In this document: piece by piece, positions 27,262-36,459 of the stretch | How the letters are laid out: the number at the start of each line of letters is the position of its first letter | How positions within the stretch are numbered: the first letter of the stretch is position 1 | Assembly: GCF_010994095.1 (NCBI RefSeq) | Contig: NZ_WJYO01000005.1 | Coordinates: forward strand, 248,001 to 312,000 | Direction of reading: 5' to 3' | DNA: 64,000 nt | Source of the DNA: Mumia xiangluensis | GTDB taxonomy: Bacteria > Actinomycetota > Actinomycetes > Propionibacteriales > Nocardioidaceae | Position numbers and translations under genes: made by a program | Notes under the pieces: model-generated | What the model was told of the DNA's origin: nothing | Databases searched by the model: none | Seen by the model: the letters and a program-made list of their open reading frames with translations, nothing else

Positions 27262-27948
27262 TCACCGCGGCGTGACTGCGGCGACGACCCGCCCGTCGGC
27301 GAGCTCGGTCCGGCTGTCGACGAGGTCCAGCGTGTCGAGGTCGTGAGTGACGAGCACGGTCGCGACCTGCTGCTCGTGCGTCAGCCGTGCCAGGAGTCGT
27401 ACGACCTCGCGGCTGCGGGCGGAGTCGAGCGCCGAGGTGGGCTCGTCGACGAGCAGCAGAGCGGGATCGTTGACGAGGGCGCGGGCGATCGCGACGCGCT
27501 GACGCTGTCCTCCTGACAGCTGGTGCGGTCGCCGTGCGGTCTCGCGCTCGAGCCCGACGGCTGCGAGCAGGTCGCGGCACCTCTCGTCGGTCACCTGCCG
27601 GCGGTTGCCCGCGACACGCGCCGCCAGCTGCAGCTGCTCCAGCGCGGTCAGGGAGCCGAGGAGGTTCGCCTGCTGGAAGACGAACCCGATCCGGTTACGC
27701 CGCACCTCTGCGTCCTCCCGGCGCGAGCGCCCCGTCAGCTCGTCGCCGTCCAGACGCACCACGCCGCTGTCAGGGCGCTGCAGGAGCCCGGCGACGGCGA
27801 GCAGGCTCGACTTCCCGGATCCCGACGCCCCGGTGACGGCACGGACCTCTCCTGCCCGGACCGCGAGCGACACCCGGTCGAGCGCGACGAGCGTCCGGTC
27901 CCCGTCGGGGTAGGTCAGCGTGACGTCGTCGAGGATGAGCCTGGTCAT
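27262..27948 (-). CDS. ABC transporter ATP-binding protein (LolD/MacB type)
   Basis: The 228-residue product has Walker A GASGSGKSS (about 40-48), the signature LSGGQRQR (144-151) and Walker B LLLVDEPT (164-171), followed by the switch histidine in VTHDLD. Its Q-loop FQQANLLGSLTALEQ matches the LolD/MacB/DevA group that powers FtsX-type permeases, which act as mechanotransducers rather than ordinary importers. It is coupled to the permease gene by ATGA overlap at 27945-27948 and converges with the M16 peptidase gene. Confidence 0.93.
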   Translation of the reverse strand: MTRLILDDVTLTYPDGDRTLVALDRVSLAVRAGEVRAVTGASGSGKSSLLAVAGLLQRPDSGVVRLDGDELTGRSRREDAEVRRNRIGFVFQQANLLGSLTALEQLQLAARVAGNRRQVTDERCRDLLAAVGLERETARRPHQLSGGQRQRVAIARALVNDPALLLVDEPTSALDSARSREVVRLLARLTHEQQVATVLVTHDLDTLDLVDSRTELADGRVVAAVTPR

Positions 27949-28976
27949 CGGGAACCTCCGAGGGCGGTGAGGGGATCGACGTTGACGACGCGACGCAGGG
28001 CGGCTGCGGCACCGGCCAGCCCGAGCACGACGAGCAGGAGCAGCGGGCCGAGCGTGGTCGAGGCGTCGACGACGAAGGGGACCTTCGACGACACCGCGAG
28101 CCCGGCCGCGGCGCCGACGAGCGCGCCGGTCCCGGCGCCGACCACGAGGACGATCGCGGCCTGGGCGAGCGCGTCGCGGAGCAGGTAGGTGGTCCGGGCA
28201 CCGATCGCCTTGAGCACGGCGAGGTCGGCGGTGCGCTGGATCGTCCACACCGTGAAGAACGCGCCGACCACGAGGGCGCTCACAGCGAGAAGGAGTCCGC
28301 GGATCAGCGTGAGCGACCCGTTCTCGGCGGCGTACGAGCCGACCGCGGCGCGCGCGTCGGTGCGGGTGAGGATCTCGAGCCCGTCCGGTGCTTCAGCAGG
28401 GTCGAAGGTGTCGTCCGTCGCGAGGGCGACGGCTGTCGCGTCCTTCCCGCCGCTGCCGGGGAGCGACTGCCAGACGTCGAGGGGAACCCAGACGGCAGGC
28501 AGGTGGTTGAGCAGGTCGCCGTCGACGGTTGCAGCGACCCGCAGCGTCGATCCGCCGATCGGGACGGACTCGCCGACCTCGAGGCCCAGAGACCGGTCGG
28601 CGACGAGCGTCTCCGGTGCGAGGGTGTGGGGAGCGAGGGCGCTCCCGGGCTCTGCGCCGAGCACGGCGACGGCGTCCTCGTCGATCCGATCGGTGGTCAC
28701 CCCCCACGCGTCGGCCTCGAGCACGCCAGGTGTGCGGGCGAGGTCGTCGACGTCGCGGGTGGTCACGGTGCTGGTGGCGAACCCGTCCTGACCTGGCGCG
28801 GCGGACAGGGCGACCCGGTATGAGGGGAGGCGGTCGAGCGCTCCCACGCTCTGGGCGGCGAGCCCGGCGGTCAGCCCGGACAGGATCACGACGAGCAGGC
28901 TGAGCAGCGCGATCACGGCTGCCATCAGCGTGAAGCGTCCACGGGCGCTGCGCAGCTCGCGGAGGGCGAGGAACAC
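27945..28976 (-). CDS. FtsX/MacB-type ABC permease
   Basis: The 343-residue product has one N-terminal membrane helix (about 17-40), a large extracellular domain (about 45-235) and three C-terminal helices (about 240-262, 280-310 and 315-335). This is the FtsX/MacB topology. Helix 2 is followed by the typical QRTADLAVLKAIGARTTYLLRD. GTG 28976 is preferred because AAGGAG lies six bases upstream. With its ATPase and the divergent NarL-type sensor pair it looks like an envelope-stress or antimicrobial-peptide export module; that role is inferred. Confidence 0.9.
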   Translation of the reverse strand: MFLALRELRSARGRFTLMAAVIALLSLLVVILSGLTAGLAAQSVGALDRLPSYRVALSAAPGQDGFATSTVTTRDVDDLARTPGVLEADAWGVTTDRIDEDAVAVLGAEPGSALAPHTLAPETLVADRSLGLEVGESVPIGGSTLRVAATVDGDLLNHLPAVWVPLDVWQSLPGSGGKDATAVALATDDTFDPAEAPDGLEILTRTDARAAVGSYAAENGSLTLIRGLLLAVSALVVGAFFTVWTIQRTADLAVLKAIGARTTYLLRDALAQAAIVLVVGAGTGALVGAAAGLAVSSKVPFVVDASTTLGPLLLLVVLGLAGAAAALRRVVNVDPLTALGGSR

Positions 28977-29078
28977 GGTCACTCCTTCGATCGGGGGTGC
29001 TTCCAGCCTGTCTTCGGCTCGGGCGCCGGACATCGCCCGTGGGCAGGGTCGTGGGTGGTCCCTGAGGACGGCCGCCGA

Positions 29079-29096
29079 ATCCATCGAACGATGGAT
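29079..29096. promoter_or_regulatory. Palindrome between the ABC operon and the NarL-type two-component operon
   Basis: ATCCATCG and CGATGGAT flank a central AA. This 18-bp inverted repeat lies in the divergent gap, 102 bases from the permease start and 54 bases from ATG 29151. It is a plausible binding site for the LuxR-type regulator encoded next door. Confidence 0.45.
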
Positions 29097-29150
29097 CGGC
29101 CCGCCATCACGGGAGATCGGGCGCGGTGACGGGCTACCGTGGCCGTGACG

Positions 29151-30395
29151 ATGACCGACGTGGACGCCGCCGTCCGGCGAGACGGCTCCGACGAGACAGC
29201 CGTGCTGCGCACCATGCAGCTCGGTCAGCACGCGTTGTTCGTCGCGCTCCTCGCGATCGGCGCGGTCCGTGCGGGTGACGTGGTGTCCGTCGGCGGGGCT
29301 GTGCTGCTCGGGGGCTGGTACGCGAGCGGGTTCGCGGCGGTGCGCCGACGGCCCGACTCGTGGCGTGCCCGGGTGTGGCTCGGCGGCCTCGTCCTCGGGT
29401 GGTTGCTCCTGGTCCTCTGGTCGGCGGAGTTCGCCTGGGTCGCCTTCGCGATCTTCTTCATCTGCGTCCATGTCCTTCCCGTGGTCCCGGCGGTCGCGGT
29501 GGTCGTCGTGATGACGGGCGCTGTCGTTGCGACCCAGCTGGCGCAGGACGACGGCAACGTCGTCGCGCGCGTGCTCGGACCGTGCATCGGGGCGGCGGTC
29601 GCGGTCGGGATGGGTCTGCTGTACGAGAGGCTCGTCGCGCAGGACGCGCGGCGTCGCGCGCTCGTCGCTGCCCTCGTCGGTGCGCGCGACGACCTGATCG
29701 CCGCCCAGGACGCCCTCGTCGCCGCGCAGCGGGAGGCGGGAGCGGAGGCCGAGCGGGCGAGGCTCGCGCGCGACATCCACGACACCCTCGCCCAGGGCTT
29801 CTCGTCGATCGTCCTGCTGTCCCGAGCCGGCCTGACCGGGGCGGAGGATCCGCGCGCGGTGCTCGGCCGCATCGAGCGCACCGCGGCCGACAACCTCGAC
29901 GAGGCGCGCCGGGTCGTCCACGCGCTCGCGCCCCTCGACCTCGACGGAGGTGTGCCGCTCACGGGCGCGTTGGCGCGGCTCATCGACCGCGTCACCGACC
30001 CGGGTGCGCCTGTCACCGGGCTGACGGTCGACGGGACCCCGCGGCCCACGCCGACGGCGTACGACGTTGCGCTGCTGCGCCTCGCACAGGGCGCGCTGGC
30101 GAACGCGCGCCAGCACGCGCAGGCGTCGAGGGTGCAGGTGACGCTGACCTATGCCGACGACGCCGTCCGACTGGACGTCGTGGACGACGGGGTGGGATTC
30201 GATCGAGAGCTGGTCTCGGCGGGGCGGGCGCGGTCCGGGTACGGGCTGCGCGCGATGCAGGAGCGCCTTGAGGAGCTCGGTGGAGCGGTCGAGGTCGAGA
30301 CCGCGCCGGGGCGGGGGACGGCTGTCGCAGCGACGCTCCCGCTGGTGGCGCCGGCGGCCGACACCCTCGGGCCGGCTGGTCAGGAGCAGACATGA
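29151..30395 (+). CDS. NarL-type membrane sensor histidine kinase
   Basis: The 414-residue product has four or five membrane helices (about 24-125 and 143-160), then a HisKA_3 dimerisation region with the phosphorylated His210 in RLARDIHDTLAQGF, and a C-terminal ATPase domain with DDGVGFD and GYGLRAMQERLEELGG. This is the LiaS/DesK/NarX class, often sensing envelope stress. ATG 29151 is ten bases after a TACCGT hexamer (29135-29140), suggesting a leaderless message; GTG 29139 is an alternative. It overlaps the regulator gene (ATGA) and is divergent from the ABC exporter. Confidence 0.9.
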   Translation: MTDVDAAVRRDGSDETAVLRTMQLGQHALFVALLAIGAVRAGDVVSVGGAVLLGGWYASGFAAVRRRPDSWRARVWLGGLVLGWLLLVLWSAEFAWVAFAIFFICVHVLPVVPAVAVVVVMTGAVVATQLAQDDGNVVARVLGPCIGAAVAVGMGLLYERLVAQDARRRALVAALVGARDDLIAAQDALVAAQREAGAEAERARLARDIHDTLAQGFSSIVLLSRAGLTGAEDPRAVLGRIERTAADNLDEARRVVHALAPLDLDGGVPLTGALARLIDRVTDPGAPVTGLTVDGTPRPTPTAYDVALLRLAQGALANARQHAQASRVQVTLTYADDAVRLDVVDDGVGFDRELVSAGRARSGYGLRAMQERLEELGGAVEVETAPGRGTAVAATLPLVAPAADTLGPAGQEQT

Positions 30396-31018
30396 CCCCC
30401 GTGGACGCCGTGCTCGTGGACGACCATCCGGTGGTCCGCGCGGGGCTTCGGGCGCTGCTGGGCGCGAGCGGCGCGGTGCGGGTGGTCGGGGAGGCGTCGT
30501 CCGGGGAGGAGGCGCTCGAGGTCGTCGCGCGCACGGGGCCGCAGGTCGTGCTGATGGACCTGCGGCTCGGCGCCGGCATGGACGGGGTCGCGACGACGTC
30601 CGCGCTGCGACGTCGTGCGGATCCGCCGTACGTGCTCGTCCTGACCACCTACGACACCGACGCGGACATCCTCAGGGCGGTCGAGTCCGGTGCGGCCGGC
30701 TACCTCCTGAAGGACACACCACCCGACCAGCTCGTCCAGGCGGTGGTCCAGGCCGCTGCCGGGGAGACCGTGCTGGCACCGGTCGTCCAGCAGCGGCTGG
30801 TGGACCGCCTCAAGAACCCGACGGTCGAGCTGTCGGCCCGTGAGCTCGAGGTGCTGGCGAAGGTCGCGGACGGGCTGTCGAACCGCGAGGTCGCGCGAGC
30901 GCTGTTCATCAGCGAGGCCACGGTGAAGTCGCACCTCGTCCACGTGTTCGGCAAGCTCGGCGTCGACAGCCGGACGGCGGCAGTTGCGGCGGCGCGCGAG
31001 GCCGGCCTGCTGCCCTGA
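30392..31018 (+). CDS. NarL/LuxR-family response regulator
   Basis: The 208-residue product has a receiver domain with the phosphorylated Asp56 in VVLMDLRLG and the Lys in LLKDTPPDQL. The LuxR-type helix-turn-helix follows from LSARELEVLAKVADGLSNREVARALFISEATVKSHL (about 145-180). Its start overlaps the kinase stop. It probably controls the divergent ABC exporter, perhaps through the palindrome at 29079-29096. Confidence 0.94.
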   Translation: MTPVDAVLVDDHPVVRAGLRALLGASGAVRVVGEASSGEEALEVVARTGPQVVLMDLRLGAGMDGVATTSALRRRADPPYVLVLTTYDTDADILRAVESGAAGYLLKDTPPDQLVQAVVQAAAGETVLAPVVQQRLVDRLKNPTVELSARELEVLAKVADGLSNREVARALFISEATVKSHLVHVFGKLGVDSRTAAVAAAREAGLLP

Positions 31019-31019
31019 G

Positions 31020-31433
31020 CTACCAGTGGCGAAGGCGCGCCGGCGAGACCTTGACCGGTGCGGAGTAGGACTCCGCGAACGACTCGGGCGTGAAGCCGAG
31101 ACCGGAGATCTGCTGGGCGTACTTCTGCACGTACGCGTCCCACACCGCCGACGGCATCGTGTCCTCGACCGTCCCTGTGCCGTTGATGACGACGACGGCG
31201 CCACCCGTACGGTCGCTGTTGAGGTTGAGCGCGACGTGCGGGTTCGCGGCGAGATGGTCGATCTTGGCCGCCTCCGGCTGGCTTCGGATCCAGACCTGCC
31301 CGTCGGCCCACACGCACCACACGGGTGTGGGCGTGGGCTCACCGGAGGCGTTCACCGTGGTCAACCAGATCACGTCGTCGCCGTTGAGCCGGTCGACCAC
31401 GGCTGAAGGGATCGTCGTCGGGTCGAGCGTCAT
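31020..31433 (-). CDS. PPOX-class split-barrel protein, probably F420- or flavin-dependent
   Basis: The 137-residue product has the pyridoxamine-phosphate-oxidase-like barrel sequence VIWLTTVNASGEPTPTPVWCVWADGQVWIRSQPEAAKIDHLAANPHVAL. It best resembles the TIGR03667 group (Rv3369-like), small actinobacterial proteins thought to bind F420. No substrate is known. It converges with the LuxR-type regulator gene, with one base between the two stop codons. Confidence 0.85.
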   Translation of the reverse strand: MTLDPTTIPSAVVDRLNGDDVIWLTTVNASGEPTPTPVWCVWADGQVWIRSQPEAAKIDHLAANPHVALNLNSDRTGGAVVVINGTGTVEDTMPSAVWDAYVQKYAQQISGLGFTPESFAESYSAPVKVSPARLRHW

Positions 31434-31606
31434 GGTTCCCCCTGGTCTCGCCGGCCGGCGCCGGCGTCTCGTCTCGACCGTAGCGCGCGAGTCTGGCCCC
31501 GGTCCTCAACAAATTGAACGACCACGGGCGTACGGACGTGGTGACCGGCACCCGCGCACGGGGGCGTGCGGGTGCGGTCACCGCCCGGGCACGGTTCGAT
31601 GAGGGC

Positions 31607-34315
31607 ATGCAGCAGATCACCGACGAGCCCCCCGTCTGGGCGACGCCCGTCGACGAGGTGCTCGCGCGCCTGGACACCTCTCGCGACGGACTGACCGGCG
31701 AGCAGGCACGCCAACGGCTCGCCGAGGTCGGCCCCAACCGGCTTCCGCCGCCCGAGCCGACCCCGTGGTGGAAGCGGGTGCTGGCTCAGTTCCAGGACAC
31801 GCTGATCTACATCTTGCTGGCCTCCGCGGCGGCGATGGCCGTTCTCGGCGACTGGCTGGACTTCACGGTGATCCTCGCGGTGGCGGTCATCAACGCCGTG
31901 ATCGGCCTGATCCAGGAGGGTCGTGCGGAGAAGGCGCTCGCGGGGATCCGTTCCATGCTCAGCGTGCAGGCCGACGTCCGCCGTGACGGCGGCTGGGAGC
32001 GGCTGGACGCCGACGAGCTCGTCCCCGGCGACGTCGTACGCCTGCGCGGCGGTGACAAGGTGCCGGCGGACCTGCGCCTGGTCGCGGCGTCCAACCTGCA
32101 GGCCGAGGAGTCGGCCCTGACGGGGGAGTCGGTGCCGTCGAGCAAGGACGCGGAGGTCGTCGCGTCGGAGGCGGGCGTCGGCGACCGATCGGACATGGTC
32201 TTCTCCGGCACGCTCATCACGCAGGGCAGCGCCCGGGGCGTGGTCACGGCGACCGGTCAGGGCACCGAGGTCGGGAAGATCCAGACCCTCGTCGACGAGG
32301 TCGAGCCGCTCGAGACGCCGTTGAGCCGCCAGCTCGACGCCTTCGGCAAGGCGCTCGCGCTCCTGATCGCCGTGCTGGCGGTCGTGATGGTCGTGGTCGG
32401 GCGCGTCGTCCACGACTTCGAGGGCGCCGAGCTGGTCGCGGCGACGATCGGGTTCGCGGTCGCCGCGGTGCCCGAGGGTCTGCCGGCGCTGGTGACGATC
32501 ATCTTGGCGCTCGGCGTCCAGCAGATGGCGCGCGAGCGAGCCATCACCCGGAAGCTGCCCGCGGTCGAGGCACTGGGCTCGGTGACGACGATCTGCTCGG
32601 ACAAGACCGGCACTCTCACCAAGAACGAGATGACGGCACGCACCGTGGTGACGCGGGCGGCGTCGTACGAGGTGACCGGCATCGGCTACGCCCCCGAGGG
32701 GGAGGTCCGGCGCGAGGACCGGGCCCTGACGGTCGCCGACCGCGACGACCTGGCCGCGCTCGTGACCGTGATGGCGCGCTGCAACGACGCGGTCGTACGG
32801 CGCGGCGAGGACGATCAGTGGGTGCTCGTCGGCGTCCCGACCGACGGCGCCCTGCGGACGCTCGGCCTCAAGGGTGGGTTCGACGCGCAGGGGTGGGACC
32901 GGCTCGACGTGCTGCCGTTCGACTCGCAGACGAAGTACATGGCGACTCTCGACAGCGATCCCGACGGTGTGGTGATGCTGCTCGTGAAGGGCGCGCCCGA
33001 CCGTGTCCTCGACCGCTGCGCACGGCAGCGCTCGGCCGACGGCGGCACCGAAGCCCTCGACCGCCCCTGGTGGGAGCAGCACATCGACGCCCTCGGCGCC
33101 CAGGGCCTGAGGGTGCTGGCCGCAGCCGTCGGACCGCCGCCGGCTGAGGACCGGGTGACGGACGCCGACGTGAGCGAGGGGCTGGAGATCGTCGGGCTCG
33201 TCGGCATCGTGGACCCGCCGCGCCCGGAGGCTGTCGACGCCATCGCGCAGTGCCGCCGCGCAGGGATCCGCGTCAAGATGATCACCGGCGACCACGCCGG
33301 CACCGCGCTCGCGATCGGCAAGGAGATGGGCATCGTCCGCGGCGATGGCATCGGGGTCCTCACCGGGGCCGAGCTCGAGGAGATGAGCACCGAGCAGCTC
33401 CGTGCGGTCGTCCGCGACGTCGACGTCTACGCGAGGACCAGCCCGGAGCACAAGATCCGCATCGTCTCGGCGCTCCAGCACCACCGGGAGGTGGTCGCGA
33501 TGACCGGGGACGGTGTGAACGACGCGCCGGCGCTCACGCAGGCCGACGTCGGCGTCGCCATGGGGATCAAGGGCACGGAGGCGACCAAGGAGGCGGCCGA
33601 CGTCGTGCTCGCGGACGACAACTTCGCGACGATCGAGCGAGCGGTCGAGGAGGGCCGGCGGATCTACGACAACGTCCGCAAGTCGGTGCTCTTCCTGCTC
33701 CCCACCAACGGCGCGCAGGCGCTCGTGATGCTGGTCGCCGTGGTGTTCGGGATGACACTGCCCCTGGAGCCCGTGCAGGTGCTCTGGATCAACATGGTCA
33801 CCGCCATCACTCTCTCCCTCGCCCTCGCGTACGAGCAGGCGGAGCCGGGGATCATGGACCGCGCGCCGCGCGACCCGAGGTCGTCGGTCGTCGATCTCGC
33901 GTACGGGTGGCGGATCATCGTCGTCTCCGTCCTCATCGGTGGTGCGACCCTGCTGGTGTTCACCACGACGTACGACTCGGGCCTGAGCCTCGAGGAGGCG
34001 CGCACCGCGACCGTGACGATGCTCGCGCTCGGCCAGCTCGCGTACCTGTTCAACAGCCGCTACCTCGACCGCTCGAGCCTCACTCTCGCGGTGCTCCGTG
34101 GCAACAAGGTCGTCTGGATCGCGTCGGCGGCGATGGTGCTGTCGCAGATCGGGTTCGTCTACCTGCCCTTCATGAACACGTGGTTCGGCTCGGCGCCCGT
34201 CGGGCTGGACATCTGGGGATACACCGCGGCACTCGCGGTCGCGGTCTTCCTGCTGGTCGAGGTGGGCAAGGCGGTGGACCGGCGGCGTGGGACGCATGGT
34301 GAGATCAGGGCATGA
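31607..34315 (+). CDS. P2-type cation-transporting ATPase
   Basis: The 902-residue product is a P-type pump. It has an N-terminal cation-ATPase domain, a TGES motif ([12 protein letters not shown]), the ion-site motif VPEGLPAL in helix 4, the phosphorylated Asp about 332 in [11 protein letters not shown] and the hinge [12 protein letters not shown]. Six C-terminal membrane helices follow, making ten in all. PEGL and the later NGAQALVML and [15 protein letters not shown] place it with the SERCA/PMR1/Na+-type P2 pumps, moving calcium or another cation. ATG 31607 is chosen because the homologous part starts there. Its stop overlaps the kynureninase start (ATGA). Confidence 0.93.
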   Translation: MQQITDEPPVWATPVDEVLARLDTSRDGLTGEQARQRLAEVGPNRLPPPEPTPWWKRVLAQFQDTLIYILLASAAAMAVLGDWLDFTVILAVAVINAVIGLIQEGRAEKALAGIRSMLSVQADVRRDGGWERLDADELVPGDVVRLRGGDKVPADLRLVAASNLQAEESALTGESVPSSKDAEVVASEAGVGDRSDMVFSGTLITQGSARGVVTATGQGTEVGKIQTLVDEVEPLETPLSRQLDAFGKALALLIAVLAVVMVVVGRVVHDFEGAELVAATIGFAVAAVPEGLPALVTIILALGVQQMARERAITRKLPAVEALGSVTTICSDKTGTLTKNEMTARTVVTRAASYEVTGIGYAPEGEVRREDRALTVADRDDLAALVTVMARCNDAVVRRGEDDQWVLVGVPTDGALRTLGLKGGFDAQGWDRLDVLPFDSQTKYMATLDSDPDGVVMLLVKGAPDRVLDRCARQRSADGGTEALDRPWWEQHIDALGAQGLRVLAAAVGPPPAEDRVTDADVSEGLEIVGLVGIVDPPRPEAVDAIAQCRRAGIRVKMITGDHAGTALAIGKEMGIVRGDGIGVLTGAELEEMSTEQLRAVVRDVDVYARTSPEHKIRIVSALQHHREVVAMTGDGVNDAPALTQADVGVAMGIKGTEATKEAADVVLADDNFATIERAVEEGRRIYDNVRKSVLFLLPTNGAQALVMLVAVVFGMTLPLEPVQVLWINMVTAITLSLALAYEQAEPGIMDRAPRDPRSSVVDLAYGWRIIVVSVLIGGATLLVFTTTYDSGLSLEEARTATVTMLALGQLAYLFNSRYLDRSSLTLAVLRGNKVVWIASAAMVLSQIGFVYLPFMNTWFGSAPVGLDIWGYTAALAVAVFLLVEVGKAVDRRRGTHGEIRA

Positions 34316-35529
34316 CTCCGACGTACGACGACGCCGTCGCGCTGGACCGCGCAGATCCGCTCGCCCCCTTCCGGTCCGAGTTCCTCATGACGGACGACCC
34401 GGTCGCGTATCTCGACGGCAACTCGCTCGGACGGCCGCCGTTGCGCACCCTCGAGCGGGTCGAGCAGACCCTGCGCCACGCCTGGGGGGAGCGGCTGATC
34501 CGCAGCTGGGAGGAGGGGTGGCTCGACCTGCCGGAGCAGGTCGGTGACCGACTCGCCACGGCGTGCCTCGGTGCTGCCGCGGGGCAGACCGTCGTCGCGG
34601 AGTCGACGTCGGTGAACATCTTCAAGCTGCTGCACGCCGGCTGCAGCCTGCGCCCGGACCGGGACGAGATCGTCGCGACCGACAGCGACTTCCCGACCGA
34701 TCGCTACCTCGTGGACTCCGTCGCTGCTGCGCGCGGGCTGACGGTGCGCTGGGTGAGGCCCGACCTCGTCGAGGGCGTCACCGAGGCCGCGCTGCGCGAG
34801 GTCCTGTCGGAGCGTACGGCGCTGGTGCTGCTGAGCCACGTCGACTACCGCTCGGGCGCGATGCTCGACGTCGGAGCGGTCACGGCGCTCGTCCACGAGT
34901 TCGACGCGCTCGCCGCCTGGGACCTGTGCCACTCCGCAGGCGTCGTCCCGCTGGCGCTCGACGCCGACGACGTGGACCTCGCCGTCGGCTGCACGTACAA
35001 GTACCTCAACGCCGGCCCTGGCGCCCCCGCGTTCCTGTACGTCGCCGAGCGGCACCTCGGGTCCGTACGGCAGCCGATCACCGGATGGTGGAGCAGCGCG
35101 GACCGGTTCGCGATGGGCCCGACGTACGAGCCAGACCCGTCGATCCGAGCGATGCTGTCGGGGACCGCGTACGTTCCGGGCATCGTCGCCGTGGACGCGT
35201 CCGTGTCGCTGGTGGCGGAGGCCGGCATCGAGGCGATCCGCGCGAAGGCGGTTGCTCTGACCGACCTGTGCGTCGAGCTGGTCGACGCCTGGCTCGCGCC
35301 GTACGGGTTCGTCGTCGCGTCCCCGCGCGACTCGGCACGCCGTGGCGGCCACGTCACGATCCAGGGCCCGCGAGCACGGGAGGTCGCCGACGCGATGTAC
35401 GAGGCGCAGGTGATCCCCGACTTCCGCAACCCCGACATGATCCGGCTCGGGTTGTCGCCGCTCACCACCTCGTACGCCGAGCTGTGGCGGGCCCTCGACG
35501 TCACGCGGCGGATCGTCGACGCGATCTGA
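34312..35529 (+). CDS. kynU: Kynureninase
   Basis: Kynureninase splits kynurenine to anthranilate and alanine using pyridoxal phosphate. The 405-residue product shows the family start DPLAPFRSEFLM, the YLDGNSLGRPP block, VDYRSGAMLDV, the cofactor aspartate region AWDLCHSAG and the PLP lysine about residue 230 in CTYKYLNAGPGAPAF. Length is usual. It is oddly coupled to the cation ATPase; no tryptophan dioxygenase or formamidase gene is nearby, so it may use kynurenine taken up or made elsewhere. Confidence 0.93.
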   Translation: MTPTYDDAVALDRADPLAPFRSEFLMTDDPVAYLDGNSLGRPPLRTLERVEQTLRHAWGERLIRSWEEGWLDLPEQVGDRLATACLGAAAGQTVVAESTSVNIFKLLHAGCSLRPDRDEIVATDSDFPTDRYLVDSVAAARGLTVRWVRPDLVEGVTEAALREVLSERTALVLLSHVDYRSGAMLDVGAVTALVHEFDALAAWDLCHSAGVVPLALDADDVDLAVGCTYKYLNAGPGAPAFLYVAERHLGSVRQPITGWWSSADRFAMGPTYEPDPSIRAMLSGTAYVPGIVAVDASVSLVAEAGIEAIRAKAVALTDLCVELVDAWLAPYGFVVASPRDSARRGGHVTIQGPRAREVADAMYEAQVIPDFRNPDMIRLGLSPLTTSYAELWRALDVTRRIVDAI

Positions 35530-35546
35530 CCGTGACCTCGATGGCG

Positions 35547-35552
35547 TAGGCT
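35547..35552 (+). promoter_or_regulatory. -10 box (TAGGCT) upstream of the orphan gene
   Basis: TAGGCT lies 62 bases before ATG 35615, just after the kynU stop. Confidence 0.3.
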
Positions 35553-35614
35553 CGAGTCACCGGCTCGACGTGCCCCCCGCAGCGCGCCGCCGGTCGACGG
35601 AGAGCTGGTGTCCG

Positions 35615-35929
35615 ATGAGCGACCACCCCGACCCTGCCCCCACGACGACGGGGCGCACGCGACGTCCCACCCGTGATCTCAGCACGATGGGGCAGAGCGA
35701 CGTGCGGCCCGAGCGCCCGCGCATCATCGCCTGGTGCCCGGGGGCGGGCACGCCCAGTGCCCCGATCCTCGCCGCGCTGCGGGCCGAGGGGTTCGACGTC
35801 TGGATCGGCTCGCGACGAGAGCCGGCCGGCAACTTCGAGGTCTCGTTCCTGGCCGCGGACGCGGAGCGGGTGCGCGCGATCATCGCCGCCGTCGACCCCG
35901 CAGCGACGCCGTTGACGGTCGGCCGCTGA
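35615..35929 (+). CDS. Small hypothetical protein
   Basis: I do not recognise it. The 104-residue product begins MSDHPDPAPTTTGRTRR, a polar, probably disordered first 45 residues. A compact alpha/beta part RIIAWCPGAGTPSAPILAALRAEGFDVWIGSRREP and then FEVSFLAADAERVRAIIAAVDP follow, resembling a small Rossmann-like or ACT-like fold. There is a single Cys and no signal peptide. GGAGAGC precedes the start. It stands alone between kynU and cspA. Confidence 0.6.
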   Translation: MSDHPDPAPTTTGRTRRPTRDLSTMGQSDVRPERPRIIAWCPGAGTPSAPILAALRAEGFDVWIGSRREPAGNFEVSFLAADAERVRAIIAAVDPAATPLTVGR

Positions 35930-35987
35930 GTCACCGTGGCGGCGGGTGACCCGCTGCACGGCCCCGTCGCGACGCCCACCGAGCAGA

Positions 35988-36025
35988 CGAGAGCCCCCGC
36001 CTCCCGGAGGAGACGAGGGCTCTCG
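35988..36025 (-). terminator. Second hairpin downstream of cspA
   Basis: Nine-base arms CGAGAGCCC (35988-35996) and GGGCTCTCG (36017-36025) pair; the loop contains a further short stem. It can end transcription of cspA, and possibly of the convergent orphan gene. Confidence 0.55.
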
Positions 36026-36030
36026 CGGAT

Positions 36031-36047
36031 GCGTCCGTGACGGACGC
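36031..36047 (-). terminator. cspA terminator hairpin
   Basis: GCGTCCG (36031-36037) and CGGACGC (36041-36047) form a tight stem with a 3-base loop immediately after the cspA stop. Confidence 0.55.
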
Positions 36048-36052
36048 GGATG

Positions 36053-36256
36053 TCAGAGCGGCCGGATGTTGGCGGCCTGCAGGCCCTTGGGGCCCTGCTC
36101 GACGTCGAACTCGACCTTCTGGTTCTCCTCGAGCGAACGGAAGCCGGTGGCCGCGATCGCGCTGAAGTGCGCGAACACGTCCTCGCCGCCGCCGTCGGGT
36201 GCGATGAAGCCGAATCCCTTGTCGGCGTTGAACCACTTCACGGTGCCAGTAGCCAT
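36053..36256 (-). CDS. cspA: Cold-shock family RNA chaperone
   Basis: The 67-residue product is a single cold-shock domain: [21 protein letters not shown] with RNP1 KGFGFI and RNP2 VFAHF. It binds single-stranded RNA and melts structure. Upstream (36257 to about 36400 on the minus strand) is a stem-forming leader with two TCGCGA copies, in keeping with the structured leaders of cold-shock mRNAs. Two hairpins follow the gene. Confidence 0.97.
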   Translation of the reverse strand: MATGTVKWFNADKGFGFIAPDGGGEDVFAHFSAIAATGFRSLEENQKVEFDVEQGPKGLQAANIRPL

Positions 36257-36459
36257 GTCTGTCTCCCTCAGGTTGTGCGCACGCGACTTTCGCGAGCGAC
36301 TGGTGTCGCGAGCACATCAACCTGGGAAAGCACCAGGACGCTCGAAAACGAGCTGCCTGATCGATTCTGCGGCTTGAGGCCGTGCAACTGATTCGACCGT
36401 ACCACCCGCCGCCCGCCCGCACGCGTCGCCGATCCGGGTGTCGGAGAGCTGCGAGGTGC

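Noticed and set aside
31430-34297. Minus-strand open frame opposite the P-type ATPase
   Set aside because: The plus-strand ATPase has all family motifs; the antisense frame is rich in Arg, His and Asp without motifs.
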